Shown: positions 24,301 through 34,347 of the stretch, in pieces | How positions within the stretch are numbered: position 1 is the stretch's first letter | How the letters are laid out: the number at the start of each line of letters is the position of its first letter | Assembly (NCBI RefSeq): GCF_015706575.1 | Contig: NW_024037058.1 | Location: 3,837,754 to 3,901,753, forward strand | Direction of reading: 5' to 3' | DNA from: Patiria miniata | Lineage: Eukaryota; Echinodermata; Asteroidea; Valvatida; Asterinidae | DNA: 64,000 bases | Made by a program: the position numbers and the translations under genes | Notes under the pieces: model-generated | The model's database searches: none | Told to the model about the DNA's origin: nothing | Seen by the model: only the letters and a program-made list of their open reading frames with translations

Positions 24301-27162
24301 AAGATGTTTAACTAGCAACTGAAACTGGAAACTCCCTGTCGTTTTACTGATAGATTACCAATGAAGAATCAACATGTATGTAGTTCATAACCCTTTGTGC
24401 CAAAACGCACATGTAGAATTTCAGGAACCCGAGATCTTTTGTCGGGCAGTCTGGGGTTGTGTAAAGTCCATTTCCTGCATTGGAATGAATGGGTATATCG
24501 TAAGATGAAAGCATTTTCTATGAGCATCTAAATGAAACTGCTTTTCTTTGTAATTCTTTTAACAAAATTTCATAGGAGTTTTTTGTTTTTTTAAGATCGT
24601 TATGAAATTTTGCTGAAAATATCCATGAAATTTTGCTGACTAAATATTACATCTAAATGTAACTGCTATTCTGTGTAAAATTTTCTTACATCAATGAAAT
24701 TTCATAGGGAGTTTTTTTTTACAACATTTGCAAACATCAGAAAACAAAACTACCAAATTATCATGAAATACCTTACTGGACTGTTAGTGAATGACAGTCT
24801 AAAGCATCCTGTTTGTTACATGTAACTCTAGGCACCTGGTATGCTGCCAATAATTTCCAGTGCTGGTCGGCCGACCAGCGTTGGAAAAACACTGGCTTTT
24901 TTCAAATACTGCTCCCAATTTATCATATTTAGTTAGTCTGCATTTTCTTTGCAATTGATTACACACCTGTGAACAGGTACAAACCAGTTAGACTGGTTCC
25001 CTGACCTTACCATTCCCGACGTCTGTAAATTGCTCCGTTTCATCTTAAGTGGAGTCAGGGAACCAGACTACAAGAACTTTCTGGCATCTACGAAACCAAA
25101 ATGTTAAACAAGTCAGTGTAACAATATTTGCTATAAAATACTTACCCCCCAAATCCATCCATTTCTGAAAATTACAACAAAAGCAAACGTTGTATTCCCT
25201 TTATAGATCCCTGTGAAATTTGCTGAAAATATCCGTGAAATTTTGCTGACTTAATATAAGAGAAAAAGAATATTGTTTTGATACTTAAGAATAATGTGAC
25301 AGTGCATATATATGCAGGTCTCCGTGAGCCCTGTTGCATTGTACAAAGAAAATTCACTGTGGGGCCACACTAAAGAAAGCGACAGAGAAATATTGTTTTT
25401 TGAGGAAATTGCATCCCTTTAAGTTGTTTGTGGTCATGTAGCCATAATCACCGTAGGCAGTCCGCGCTAACGGCCTTGTCACATTGATGTACATGTACAA
25501 ATACCTGAATGTGCATGTGGTCACATTCCTGGAAGACTCAGTACACAGTGCCAACACCTTGTGGATTGCACCAGACTGTTTCTGACACATTTATGTATTG
25601 CAATATGGAGGTATCCTGAATCCGCCGAAATACTCCAAAACAGGGGTATGGATTTTGATGGATTCAGGGTGGTTAGAGTTAATAATAGGCTTAACTTGTC
25701 ATTTTGTTTGGGAGACAACGTTCTCTTTATGTTCCTGCCGCACTACACATCCGTGAACCCTTTCAGTCGGCCAAAGTTGAAGGCACCCGTTTCTGTTCTA
25801 AATAGCATGGAGAATGTCGAGCTATGAATTAGCCTGACACCGTTGGGTGACATCTCGAAAATTGCTTTTGCACTCTGGTCCCCCCCCCCCCCCAATGTTC
25901 TTACTGACGAGTGTCACATATAACATGGTGCGTAATTGTTTTGACAGCGAGGGTATGGTCGTGAGGCAAAATGGAGCATTTTTCCCACCAGAAGAGAATG
26001 TGAAATTGGGGGAAAATGTACTTGTGGATGTTGAACCTTACAAAGTGTATTGTGTTCAGCAGAAATTGGTGTTAACATATGGGATGTGTGGTTTTCCTTT
26101 GTATGGTCCAGAATAGTGCTGTTGTCTGTATAGTGACTTAGCACTTTACGTGTATTTGGTGAACAAATGTTCAACAAATGCTGTGTTCGGTTCAATTTTT
26201 TTTCAACTCAAGATTTTTATCATCAGCAGTATGATATTGGCTCAAGTGATGTGTGCATTACCACTACCAAGTCTCAATTATTTTTTAACCCCAACCTTCC
26301 CAAATCCTCCAAAATTCTCTTTGCAAAATTGAGGATGTCGCCGGATTTAGGCTTACAAATGTATATGGCAAAAGATGACACATTTTTGCCATATACAAAA
26401 ATGTAGCCTCAATCCTGCCAAATCCTCCATCTTACAAAGAGGATTTTGGAGGATTTGGGAAGGTTAGGATTAATGACAAGTGTCTTAAATGTTTAAACGC
26501 TGTTTAGACGGTTTTCTCAAAAGTATGTACATCAAAATGTAGTCTCGTTTTTTTATATTAAACATTGTAAAATAAACACAACTAAACATACACTTTAAAC
26601 ATGCACTTAAACATGAATTTGCTTGAAGCTCTCGATATATGCAGCCATGAAATATTTAGAATGTTAAAAATAATACAAAGTTTCAAGAGAATTATGTGTA
26701 AATACTATAAAGCAAATGAGCGAAGTGCTGGAATTGGATGTTGAGAAAAGGAAACAGCAAACTAACCGAGAATTTAATCAGGCGATGGCGCATGTTATAG
26801 AAATTGTCGATTTTTCTTTCCCCATAAGCACACAGGAGTCAGTGTGTGAAAACATTATTTAAAGTGGCAGACATTGTCTGTCTGCATAGGAACTGTACAA
26901 CTCTCCCTAAACAAGGTCGAGCAGAAATAATAATCAAGTGGAGTTTGGTCATGGAATAGATTTCCCCTCGGCTGTGTTATTCATTGGATGTAACATTTCC
27001 TTTGGAAGGACAACGGCCTGCACGGAGGTATTGTTGCCAACTGCAAAACCGTTGGATTGATTTATTTATCTAATCTTGCACTCTGTTGATCTTCGTTTTT
27101 GCTTTCCCTTCTTGTTTCAGATTGACCCCAAGGTCGCTTTCCCCAAAAGGTCACCGCCCAAG
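15247..27162 (+). CDS. msi: Musashi-type RNA-binding protein, 5' part (five exons, RRM1 complete; gene continues beyond window)
   Basis: Joining 15247-15308, 15655-15695, 19387-19468, 20912-20996 and 27121-27162 gives 312 nt, 104 codons, with no stop. Every junction is GT-AG and every phase matches. The protein has a 21-residue N-terminal tail, then RRM1: RNP2 KMFIGG at residues 22-27, tryptophan W30, RNP1 RGFGFVTF at 62-69, and the closing strand/linker [10 protein letters not shown] at 91-100. This is the Musashi (MSI1/MSI2) arrangement, including the conserved GGLSWQT and DPKVAFP segments. Family knowledge: Musashi proteins are mainly cytoplasmic translational regulators that bind UAG-containing 3'UTR motifs and act in neural and stem-cell progenitors. 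F24, W30, F64, F66 and F97 correspond to RNA-stacking aromatics. RRM2 and the C-terminus are absent because the next exon lies outside the window. DAZAP1/hnRNP A-type relatives are less likely, since the linker is Musashi-like. Confidence 0.95.
15309..15654 (+). other. musashi intron 1
   Basis: Short 346-nt GT-AG intron, still relatively GC-rich near its 5' end. No repeat or ORF of note. Confidence 0.85.
15655..15695 (+). CDS. msi: musashi coding exon 2 (RNP2, 41 nt)
   Basis: A 41-nt exon between a pyrimidine-rich acceptor ending CACAG and the donor GTAAGG. It completes the glycine codon and encodes [14 protein letters not shown] plus one base (phase 1). KMFIGG is the RNP2 strand of RRM1, and GGLSWQT is diagnostic of Musashi-type proteins. 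Intron 1 is only 346 nt, so exons 1 and 2 are close together, whereas the following introns are 3.7, 1.4 and 6.1 kb. Confidence 0.95.
15914..16387 (+). other. Intronic ORF of 157 codons, also open on the antisense strand
   Basis: This ORF begins [16 protein letters not shown] and is hydrophilic and lysine/glutamine-rich. The opposite strand is open in codon register from 16357 to 15863 (164 codons). There is no family signature, no splice site linking it in frame to musashi, and no polyadenylation signal that I can assign. It lies in intron 2. It is probably a chance stop-poor stretch. Confidence 0.15.
18840..18915 (-). repeat. SINE tail fragment
   Basis: TTTATTTTACCAGGGTAGCC followed by CAGTT...TCTCCCTGGGGCCC matches the outer part of the repeat at 19885-20157 (ACTGGGTAGCCCATTCAGT, CATGGGGCCCAGTA). 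It looks like the 3' end of a minus-strand copy. Confidence 0.45.
18932..19124. mobile_element. Inverted-repeat element with CGCCTGAATAAATCC ends
   Basis: The left end CGCCTGAATAAATCCCTGTC plus ATCTGATTGGTTGG is repeated inverted at 19082-19124 (GACCGATCAGATGACAAGG then TTTATTCAGGTG). The interior has a second small inverted pair, AATAGAAGTTC. About 193 bp, non-coding, MITE-like. Target duplication is not certain. Confidence 0.65.
19122..19295. repeat. Palindromic segment adjacent to the preceding MITE
   Basis: GCAATGGAAAGAATAATTTC and ACAGATGGAATGTT recur inverted as AACATTCCATCTGT and GTTATTCTTACCATTGC. Outer flanks ATGAATGTTTAACC / AACATTCATTATTTG extend the pairing. A second fold-back or the core of a larger composite element. 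Confidence 0.55.
19387..19468 (+). CDS. msi: musashi coding exon 3 (RRM1 helix 1 and strand 2)
   Basis: Acceptor AATTCCAG and donor GTAAGT enclose 82 nt. The exon starts inside an aspartate codon ([11 protein letters not shown]) and ends inside an arginine codon after MRDPSSKKS. This is helix alpha-1, beta-2 and the beta-2/beta-3 loop of RRM1, matching the vertebrate segment LRDYFxKFGEIxECMVMRDPxTKRSR. The arginine of the RNP1 motif is split across intron 3 as AG/G. Confidence 0.95.
19469..20911 (+). other. musashi intron 3
   Basis: A 1.44-kb intron. The only recognisable insertion is a minus-strand tRNA-derived SINE-like repeat at about 19885-20157. The rest is AT-rich and featureless to the eye. 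Confidence 0.8.
19885..20157 (-). repeat. Minus-strand tRNA-derived SINE
   Basis: On the minus strand the head begins near 20157 with GGGGAGTCAGGTTGGTGTGG and has a B-box-like GGCTTGATTCCTGCC, then GTGGATTGGGTTTTCAGTCC. On the plus strand the body reads GGAGGAAAAGCCCAGAAGAA and GAGGAAACCCACGG. This layout is that of a widespread SINE type in marine invertebrates (from memory). It lies in musashi intron 3, antisense to the gene. Confidence 0.6.
20912..20996 (+). CDS. msi: musashi coding exon 4 (RNP1 and helix 2)
   Basis: The acceptor CTCTCCAG is followed by the last base of the split arginine, giving [11 protein letters not shown], the RNP1 strand with its RNA-stacking phenylalanines. Helix alpha-2 ([18 protein letters not shown]) follows, ending in phase 0 at donor GTAGGT. 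Length is 85 nt. Human MSI1 has GFGFVTFxDxxxVDKVL and HELDSKT at the same place. Confidence 0.95.
21132..21475 (+). mobile_element. TTAA/CCCT-type MITE, family P6 copy 1
   Basis: A 344-bp unit starting (ACAA)CCCTCCTATGTAAAC and ending AGGG-TTAA. Diagnostic internal motifs are GGATTGACTGGCTGTGACTG, CAGCTGTGCTAATCACTTGC, GGTGACTAGCCTG and GACTGTCTGTGACTG. Copies lie at 45063-45360 (inverted) and 56641-56978. The ends fit piggyBac-type elements (TTAA target, CCC terminus). Non-coding. Confidence 0.75.
21962..22339 (+). mobile_element. TTAA-ended element carrying a 43-bp tandem array
   Basis: The right end TTAGGG-TTAA (22330-22339) is clear, and a left TTAACC at 21962 is plausible. Inside, 22050-22280 is about 5.4 copies of a 43-bp unit, ATTCATCCTCAATCCTCC + AAAATCCTCATGTGATTCAATCACC. 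The last block, CCAGGAGGATTTCATAGGAG, is inverted relative to the array. ORFs here (about 90-100 codons) translate the repeat. Confidence 0.6.
22050..22280 (+). repeat. 43-bp minisatellite, about 5.4 units
   Basis: Units begin ATTCATCCTCAATCCTCC. Units 3 and 5 are almost identical and unit 4 differs mainly at GTGCTT versus GTGATT. Unit 2 is the most diverged. Confidence 0.9.
24857..25203 (+). repeat. Dispersed ~350-bp repeat, copy 1 (with hairpin)
   Basis: Matches 35210-35572 in the same orientation. Shared parts are the GACCGACCA/CAGCGTTGGAAAAA start, TTGCAAT-GATTACACA, TCCCGACGTCTGTAAATTGC, AACAATATTTGCTATAAA and CCAAATCCA. Inside, CTGGTTCCCTGAC (about 25000) and GTCAGGGAACCAG (about 25055) form a stem conserved in both copies. 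A perfect 18-bp palindrome, GCTGGTCGGCCGACCAGC, lies at 24862-24879. Confidence 0.75.
25605..25692 (+). mobile_element. Fragment of a TTAA-class MITE (right end)
   Basis: TATCCTGAATCCGCCGAAAT then CTCCAAAACAGGGGTATG and GGTTAGAG-TTAA match the right end of the element at 29214-29479. The left end is not evident. Confidence 0.5.
25880..25893 (+). repeat. Poly-C run (14)
   Basis: Fourteen uninterrupted C residues in intron 4. Confidence 0.9.
26285..26473. mobile_element. Small perfect TTAA-flanked MITE (piggyBac type)
   Basis: TTAA then CCCCAACCTTCCCAAATCC; the other end is GGATTTGGGAAGGTTAGGA then TTAA. The element is 189 bp including both TTAA copies. The ends are nearly perfect inverted repeats over about 25 bp and there is a second inner palindrome, TATATGGCAAAA...TTTTGCCATATA. 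This is the cleanest member of the TTAA class in the window, with no coding capacity. Confidence 0.85.
27121..27162 (+). CDS. msi: musashi coding exon 5 (end of RRM1, linker start)
   Basis: A 42-nt exon, phase 0 at both ends, between the polypyrimidine acceptor CTTGTTTCAG and donor GTAAGG. It encodes [14 protein letters not shown]: the IDPKVAFP strand that closes RRM1 (F97 corresponds to an RNA-contacting phenylalanine) and the first basic residues of the inter-RRM linker. A cassette exon of 42 nt could be skipped without changing frame, but that would remove the last strand of RRM1. The following exon should begin with the M-V-T-R/K-T-K-K-I-F-V-G-G segment of RRM2. I could not find it downstream. 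Confidence 0.93.
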
Positions 27163-27466
27163 GTAAGGAGCTTTTATATTTCCTTCCAAAAGTTTAGAAT
27201 TGTGTTCTGAGTAAAGTTTACGTCATGATGTTTATCTCAGCTGCGTAGACCAAAGCATGTTGTCACTGCACTTTCATGGAAGCCCTTTCAATGGCGAAGG
27301 CATTGGGCTAGCTATTGTACACAGCAACTGCCCCATGACGATCTGAACAATAGCTAGCTCAATGCTTCCTCCATTGATGGGGGCCTCGGTGGGTTTACAG
27401 TGATAGCCTAGGATTGGTCTAAAAATGAAACTGGCGACAGTACTGAAAGTGATGTGTGCGAGTAGG

Positions 27467-27906
27467 GCCGTGCATCGGTACCGGGTACGGAGTATCCGAC
27501 CGCTGATGTCAGGAACTGGTTCCAGATTATGGGATCGGGTACCAGTAACCAACTTTACAAATTACTTAAGTATCTTCTCAGACAATGAGAAAGAAAGGTT
27601 TTGAATGTCATTTGTGGGGAATTTTCAAAGTGAAAACCAGGCTACCTGGAAAAACCAAAACACAGATTTCACATTTATGACGCTCGCAAAAGTTGCAGTT
27701 TTGACCATAAAGCTGTAAAGCTCACTGTACACACAGAAATTGCTGTATTAACGTGGCAGTATTATTGTGCAGATCTTTATGAACAATCTGAACAGAAACT
27801 TCCGAGATTCAAATTTGGGGTTGGGTTTCTTTAACAGGTACCCGGTACCAGTGTTTTTTTGTCAAATGGGTGCCCGGTTCCCGTAGTACCTGCAAATGCA
27901 CACTCC
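27467..27906 (+). repeat. Dispersed repeat with GGTACC-rich ends, copy 1
   Basis: Begins GTGCATCGGTACCGGGTACG and ends GTAGTACCTGCAAATGCACA, which are partly inverted. The right 220 bp (AAGCTCACTGTACAC, TTTATGAACAATCTG, AAATTTGGGGTTGGGTTTCTT) matches 58119-58345. The interior has no ORF. Probably a non-autonomous DNA transposon. Confidence 0.6.
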
Positions 27907-27972
27907 AATGTGAAAGCGCCCAACTGTTTAGGAATTTTGTGTCATTGCGTTGGTACCAGCCGACTGAGTCTG

Positions 27973-28190
27973 TAGAAGTCCACTCAAAATAAAAAAAATG
28001 TTCGTCCTGACTTGTTGAATTATTCTTGAATGTACATAAACCAAAATGTCAATGGCCAGGTTAAAGGGACACTCAGGAAGATAGAAGTCCACTCAAAATA
28101 AAAAAAATGTTCGTCCTGACTTGTTGAATTATTCTTGAATGTACATAAACCAAAATGTCAATGGCCAGGTTAAAGGGACACTCAGGAAGA
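27973..28190 (+). repeat. Perfect 109-bp tandem duplication
   Basis: Units 27973-28081 and 28082-28190 are identical at every base, including an 8-A run. The unit starts TAGAAGTCCACTC and ends CACTCAGGAAGA. Confidence 0.97.
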
Positions 28191-29213
28191 TGCTTTGCTG
28201 GCTACAAATGCTCCAACGGCAAAAATTTGCAAGAAAAGTGCACAATCCTTTATACTATGGAGCATGCACAGTTCACTGCAGTCTCGCTTCTGTGACCAAA
28301 TACAGTAACTGCTCATTGGGTTTGTCTATAAATTAATTAAACCATTAAATATTGAAATATACATGCACCACGCCAAGACTGAAAGTGTTGAAAAAGTACA
28401 TTCAATGCAGGTTTCTCCATTTTAATGGATGCATTATTTAAAACATGTCTGATGTGGGCTTTGGACTAAAATATAATTTTAATATGAACATATGTACTAC
28501 ATGTCAGTTCGGTACATGAATGTCCTCAAAATGGTGCCCGTTTGCTTGTAATAATTTTTGTCAGGGGCTTGTGTACAGAGAAGTGGTTAGGAAATGAAGC
28601 AAAATGGTTACCCATGAAAATGTAAATCCTTCCAAGTTTTTTATGAATTGATATACATGATCTTCAATCATCAAAATCAAGGAAGAAATACATATGGGGC
28701 AATGTTTTTTTTATGTAAAATTGTTAAAACCCTGTGCTTCAAAGTGGAACTACACGTAAACACTTGCTTATCTCAGATGCATAAATGTATTTATGACCCT
28801 TTTCATGAACCTCTGCGATCTGTGATACATCACAATTTCAGAACGAATACATATGAAGCGATAATTCGCGGTCAGTTGTAATCGTTCATCGTCATGCTTC
28901 AACGCGAAATTGGATCGTAGCTTATCATTGGAAGCCATATACGGTTGGCGGGAATCGTCGTCAGCAGTTGCCATATTTCATCCGGTTATACCAGAAGGCT
29001 TTCGCTTAGGAAACCCTACCGGGGCTTAAGTTTTATTTATGGCGGCCGAGTGTGGTTTTTGTCGGGCTTGAGTTATTCTTGTTTTCGAGGAGAAAGTGGG
29101 GTTGGGTTGGGAAGTGAAGACAAAGTGCATGTTACGCAGAATCACACAAAACACACACAAAAGGAAACATTAATACAAAACAACAACAACAACATGTCTG
29201 AGTTGTTCTTATA

Positions 29214-29479
29214 TTAGCCCTAACCCCTTAAGCACTTTTACTAGAAAATATCCTGAATCCACCAAAATCCACCTACTGTGTCATACACAAAAATGTTGGT
29301 GTTGGTGACTGCTCGGTATGGAAGTATCCTGAATCCATCAAAATCCTGCAGTACCGCTAGGCTTACAATCCTGAAACCATCAAAATCCCCCAGTTTTCAA
29401 TATGGAGGTGTCCTCAATCCGCCTCAACACTCCAAAACAGGGGTATGAATTATGATGGATTCGGGGTCGTTAGGGTCAA
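29214..29479 (+). mobile_element. TTAA-class MITE, degraded ends
   Basis: Left TTAG-CCCTAACCCCTTAAGC and right GTTAGGG-TCAA are inverted apart from single changes in the TTAA duplications. The interior repeats CCTGAATCCACCAAAATCC-like blocks three or four times, similar to 25610-25690. Confidence 0.6.
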
Positions 29480-31193
29480 AGGAAATGTGTGTCAACTACA
29501 GTGTAATCTTGCCCAGTATTTCTTCGATATTAGAATTGATCAGGTTTTTCCCAAAATTGGTAAAAAAAAGCATGATCTCTGAATATCAAGCTAAAGTAAA
29601 AAAAAAGGTCTTTTACCTAGCAGCTGTTGGTCATAGATCATGGGATTTCTCCAGAAATAATTTTCTCTGGGACGAGAGGAAAAACAAGTTCTTTTGCTTT
29701 TCGTTCTCAAAATTGAAGCGTCGTAATTGTGAGCCCGCGTAATCATTATATGTATCTCCCTGTCCTCGGTGCTGAGCTAAACGATGTAATGCAATACGCG
29801 CGCTAACGATGATCGCGATTCTTCGCAAAAGCTCCAATCTGTACTCATAATATTACCTGGCAGTTGCACTGATCGGGGGTTAAAGCATGGAAATTTTGCT
29901 GGCGTGGAAAAATGTGAACATTGACTTCGCCGGGGATTAAGCTGACTTGTTGCAGTAAGAGTGGTGTTCAGTAAAATTTACCTACATGTACATGTATGGT
30001 ACTTTGCATAATATAAATCTTACATTTGTGGTTCTGCCCCTTTTAAATATAATAAAAAATAAAGTTAAATCCCCAAAACACTGTTGGGTATTGAAAATAG
30101 CCTTGTATGATTAATTATTTTCAATTGCTAAAGAGAAAAGAAATGATTAACAAAACTTAAGTTATAAATTGCAAAATGTACTTGAAGTTCTCTTTACCAA
30201 AAAAAATAAAAAGTGGAAACGGTAAATTTGAAACTTTCCTCTTTATTTTAAGTAATAACCAATATCGGCCTATAGTTGTACAATATTACCGTTTTCCAAT
30301 CAAATTTTCGCTTCTAAATTTTCAATTTGACTTCTATTCCCAGAGTTGTTGGTTTTCCTTAAAATCCCATTTCAAATGACAGATTGCACGTAAAAGTGGA
30401 ATTCAACAATATTTATTTGTCGTCAGTTTTACGCAGCATGCAGATTAAAAAATAAAAGTGTGGACGTCACTATTGAGATTCTTGAACCCGTCCCGAAACG
30501 CAGATAAATTTGTAGCTAATGGTCACTGCGTGGTCGCGCGGCATTCCTTTCAGTCCCACGCCGCGCTTCGGCCGAATTGTTCCAGTTGCTTGAACCGGAC
30601 CTGCACTCTTCAAGCCACTACCTATTAAAACTATTAGCCGAACGACATGTGTACCGCCCGGTAATGTATGTGCATATGTCGAGTGTATTAGCCCATATAT
30701 CCTCGGCGGACTTCTACAGGGAGTGCAGGGGACGGGCCAACAGACCGTGTACCGGGGACCGGCAGTGGCAATGTTCATTTGTTAGCCCATGCTTGGCTGC
30801 CCATTTTGCCAGGGTCACTGTCCTTTCAGTTTTGCATTTGGAGACAGTGATGTCATCCATAAACTGAAAAATGTATACACGTAGCTCAGGCTGTGTATGC
30901 GTGCAATGTTAATCAGGGGTTTCAAGGTCTCACTGAACTTTAAGCAGATGTCTCAAATTGTGCAATCTAAGCGGAGAAAAGATAATGTAACATGAAAAAC
31001 AGATTTCTTGGGAAGCAATTGAAGCTTGAAGAATTTTGTCTATTAAACCTTGTTGACTTGTCAACCGTTCCAAGAACTTTGACATATTTGCAATCAAACA
31101 TTATTTAAAGGAAAAAAAAAAGAAGTTATTCTCCTTGTGACGTGCTTGAAAATTATTCTTGAAGAAATTCCTAATTTTCAGTAATCTTTTTTG

Positions 31194-31383
31194 AAGGTCG
31201 TAACTAGGAGATCTCTCATCTCAAATATTCCAATTTTAAACTTTGTAATTGAAGTACCATGTAATAGTTTCATTCATGTGAAATATACTCTGCATGTTTC
31301 ATATCTATTAAAAAAATTAGATGATGCCACAAAAGTTTAAAATTGGAATTATTTGAGACGAGAGAAATTGGAGTTACGACCTT
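31194..31383. mobile_element. 190-bp inverted-repeat MITE (AAGGTCGTAACT ends)
   Basis: AAGGTCGTAACT at the left is matched by AGTTACGACCTT at the right. Inner arms CTCATCTCAAATA / TATTTGAGACGAG and TTCCAATTTTAAACTTT / AAAGTTTAAAATTGGAA also pair, so almost the whole element folds back. No ORF. Target duplication is uncertain. Confidence 0.75.
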
Positions 31384-33082
31384 GTTGCACTGACGCGACA
31401 TACATGTATTGTTATATAACTGCTCAAACTTTCTTTACCCTTGCCCTGAAAAAAACCCTAATTTCCTACTTTTCAGTGATAGTGTGACAATCAGGTATCG
31501 TTTGTCAATATATTCTGAAATCACCACTCTATAAATTTCTTTATTCTCGAAACCAAGAAAAAACCTACTTTTTCTCCCGGCGAAGCCAGGTGGAAAATTA
31601 TTCATAAACAGAATTTCCTACTTTTCAGTAATCATGCGGCCAATTCCGTCAGGTATCTTTTCCTCAAATGTCATTGTTTTCCCCGCGGTCTGCGGATTGT
31701 TGGCACAAGATCGGAGCGAGCAAAGACAGATAACGTTTGCCGTCCCCGAGCGAGAACGCTGACTCTTTTTTCTTTTGAATAAATTTGCACAGAAAGAAAG
31801 AAAGAAGATTCTTAAGTTATTTTGACCACAAATCCTGTTGCGAAATAATATTGTCCTCATTGAATTGACTTGCAAATCGGACCTCAACATGACCGCTCAT
31901 TTCTCTGTACCGTACTTTGAATATTATGTCATTTTCTGAAGAGCGCAAATTTCCTTTATCTGAACGAAGTTACGGACAAGACAAGTAAGTAAGAGTGAAA
32001 TTCATTCTTTTGAGTTTACAGTGTCAACAGATTGAATTTGAAATTGAGTTTCCACAGAAGGAATGTTATTTTAGAGCATCGAAAATTAGAGGATTTTCCA
32101 TCTCAAACTTTTGGTCCCTAGCTTAACTCTTTGGAAATTAAAGGGACGTTATGTCCTGAGATGCAACCAATTGAGCTACAAAACGCATTTGAAACGAGAA
32201 TATGAATTGGAGAGAGCATTTAAAACTAAGATATAAACATCCACACAACCATCCTTTAAAAACTGGACGTTTTTGTGTTATACTTGCTAGAACCAATTTC
32301 GGTGGTCAACAATTTTGACTCTTCAAAATTGAGCTGTTGTGTGCGAGGGAGCGTGTGACGCCTCTTTGGAAATGGCCTTCTTTTATTGTTTTCTTCAAAA
32401 TGACAGCATGCCAGAAAGAATAATTTCACAGGGAGTTTAGTGCCATTACTATCTTTAAACTAATTAACTTTCCAACAATAATTGTGTCAGTTACTTTTGG
32501 GTAGCTGCAAATGATCTACGCTACCTTTAAATTATGTCCACGAAGCGCAAAGCCCAACATAAAATAAATCTGAAAAGGTGTATTCCATTTTAGGATCCAG
32601 GGATGCATGATGCATAAATCTGCATCACTGAGGGGCAAACTGGACTATTGCAAAACTGAAATTTGCATCAAGGGGTGCGCAGTGCATTTGCATGCAATTT
32701 CAGCCACGGAATTTACGCCGTAACCTCGGTCTACACAAGTAATATTGTCGGGGGTTTCTCCTCATATGATGGATCATCTCGGATCAAATTAATATGATGA
32801 AGGCGTTCCCTACAGATTACGTACACGGATGTGGTGCAGATACCCGACCCTTAGCCTGGAAAACGCCATTTCTTAGTGGTTCAGTGCACCGAGTTACTGA
32901 ACCGGTGATAATTAAAGGCTATCTCTCGAAAGATGTTTTCCTGGTAGGCACAGATTGTAATAGGCTTTGAGGTTCTCATATGCTTCCGTTTTGCAAATAA
33001 GACCAGGAAAAGTATTAGGGAATGTCTTTTGTTATAAAGGTATGTTTGATCCGCAGCCGATTTTAAGGGAATACATGTAAAT

Positions 33083-33209
33083 GTGTGCTTGGCCGGTTTA
33101 AAATAAGTACTAGGGCCTGGTTGCCATTAACGGACGAAGACAAGGGCTGTTTTCTGCGGCCAGCCTCCTATTCAGTTTTAAACGTACTTGTTTAAAACCA
33201 GCCAAGCAC
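33083..33209. repeat. Inverted-repeat element (TGTGCTTGGCCGG ends)
   Basis: TGTGCTTGGCCGGTTTAAAA with AAGTAC at the left pairs with GTACTTGTTTAAAACCAGCC-AAGCACA at the right. About 127 bp. Related TTTAAAACCA and TACATGTATTTATGAATG pieces lie at 33440-33520, suggesting a larger disrupted element. Confidence 0.6.
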
Positions 33210-34132
33210 ATATTTATTCTCATTCATAAATACCTTTCGGACAAAAAGTCAAAACGAGTCCATAATTCACTTATTTCCCACAAATTTGTTCAACAATTCA
33301 TGTTTTGTGAAACACTCCTCTGGCCATGTCTATGGTATGTGCCTTGCGTGCCTAGTGCCAATATGGAAATTGGCGCGCGCGGCACGTACTGCGCGATGTG
33401 GCGCAGAATGCAGAAGTTGTGTTCATAACCAGCCGGTGTTTCATCGGTGGTTTAAAACCACCTGACAGGCTCTTGACCAATAGGAATGGGTAACTGTTTC
33501 AGGTACATGTATTTATGAATGCCATTTATAATAAACTTAATTCATATGATCCCGTACTTGTTTTACATATAAAATATCTATAATGCTTATCACATTGATT
33601 TACAAACACAGTCTGAAGTAGTGATCGATTGTACAACATTTTTGAGCAGACAACTTTTTGCCCTGTTGGAGGTTTCTGCTGAACAGCATGTTGAATTTTT
33701 TTCCCTCCAAATTCCCTGTTAAACTGCTTTCTCCATTTTTATAGACGTCGTACTCCTAGAAATACCACTTTCTTGAAACAAAAAGAGGAAATTCTGGATT
33801 CGTTCTAACTGCCTTTCAAATGTCTCCATTTTTGTAAAAAAATATCAGTTGATACATGTAACCGGCAAAGAAAAGAAAATAATCTTCTACCGCATGGAGT
33901 TATACAAATAAACTCTGACTGCTACAGATCCATTCAATTAAACATGAGGGCACCAGCACCGCTGCTCGTTACAATACCTGTGTAAACCAAAACCGGTACT
34001 GGCCTTAAAGATACACGTTTGGCTAGATTTGGCAACAACAAAAAAATCTGTTTTAGATTGTTTACATACAGGTACATGTAGTATTTCAAGGTCACAGGAA
34101 ATGGTTGCAGGAAACCCAAATAACGTCTTACA

Positions 34133-34347
34133 TTAAAACCTAACCCCTTCAGTGATTTACTAGGAACATTTCTCACTCTTGCAAAACCCAACACCATGGT
34201 TACTCAACACCCAAACTGTTGGACTCTGATGGTGGTATGCCTGACCCCATGTAAAGCATAATCAGTTTACCAGTGCAGTCCTCACTCCAACAGATTCCAA
34301 CAAAACATGCAGTTGGATTTTGAAGGGTTGGGTTGGTTTAGGGTTAA
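34133..34347 (+). mobile_element. TTAA-class MITE
   Basis: Left TTAA-AACCTAACCCCTTCA and right TGAAGGGTTGGGTTGGTTTA-GGG-TTAA are imperfect inverted copies, with TTAA on both sides. 215 bp, non-coding. It resembles the termini at 26285-26473 and 58866-59124. Confidence 0.65.

Larger units (their letters stand above)
20997..27120 (+). other. musashi intron 4
   Basis: A 6.1-kb intron holding a TTAA/CCCT-type MITE (21132-21475), a TTAA-ended element with a 43-bp tandem array (21962-22339), one copy of a ~350-bp repeat (24857-25203), a poly-C run (25880-25893) and a small perfect TTAA MITE (26285-26473). The stretches 22340-24540 and 26480-27100 show nothing beyond AT-rich sequence. Confidence 0.8.

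Noticed and set aside
30577..30867. 96-codon ORF in a GC-richer island
   Set aside because: An overlapping antisense ORF of 102 codons exists and no motif is recognisable; composition explains both.
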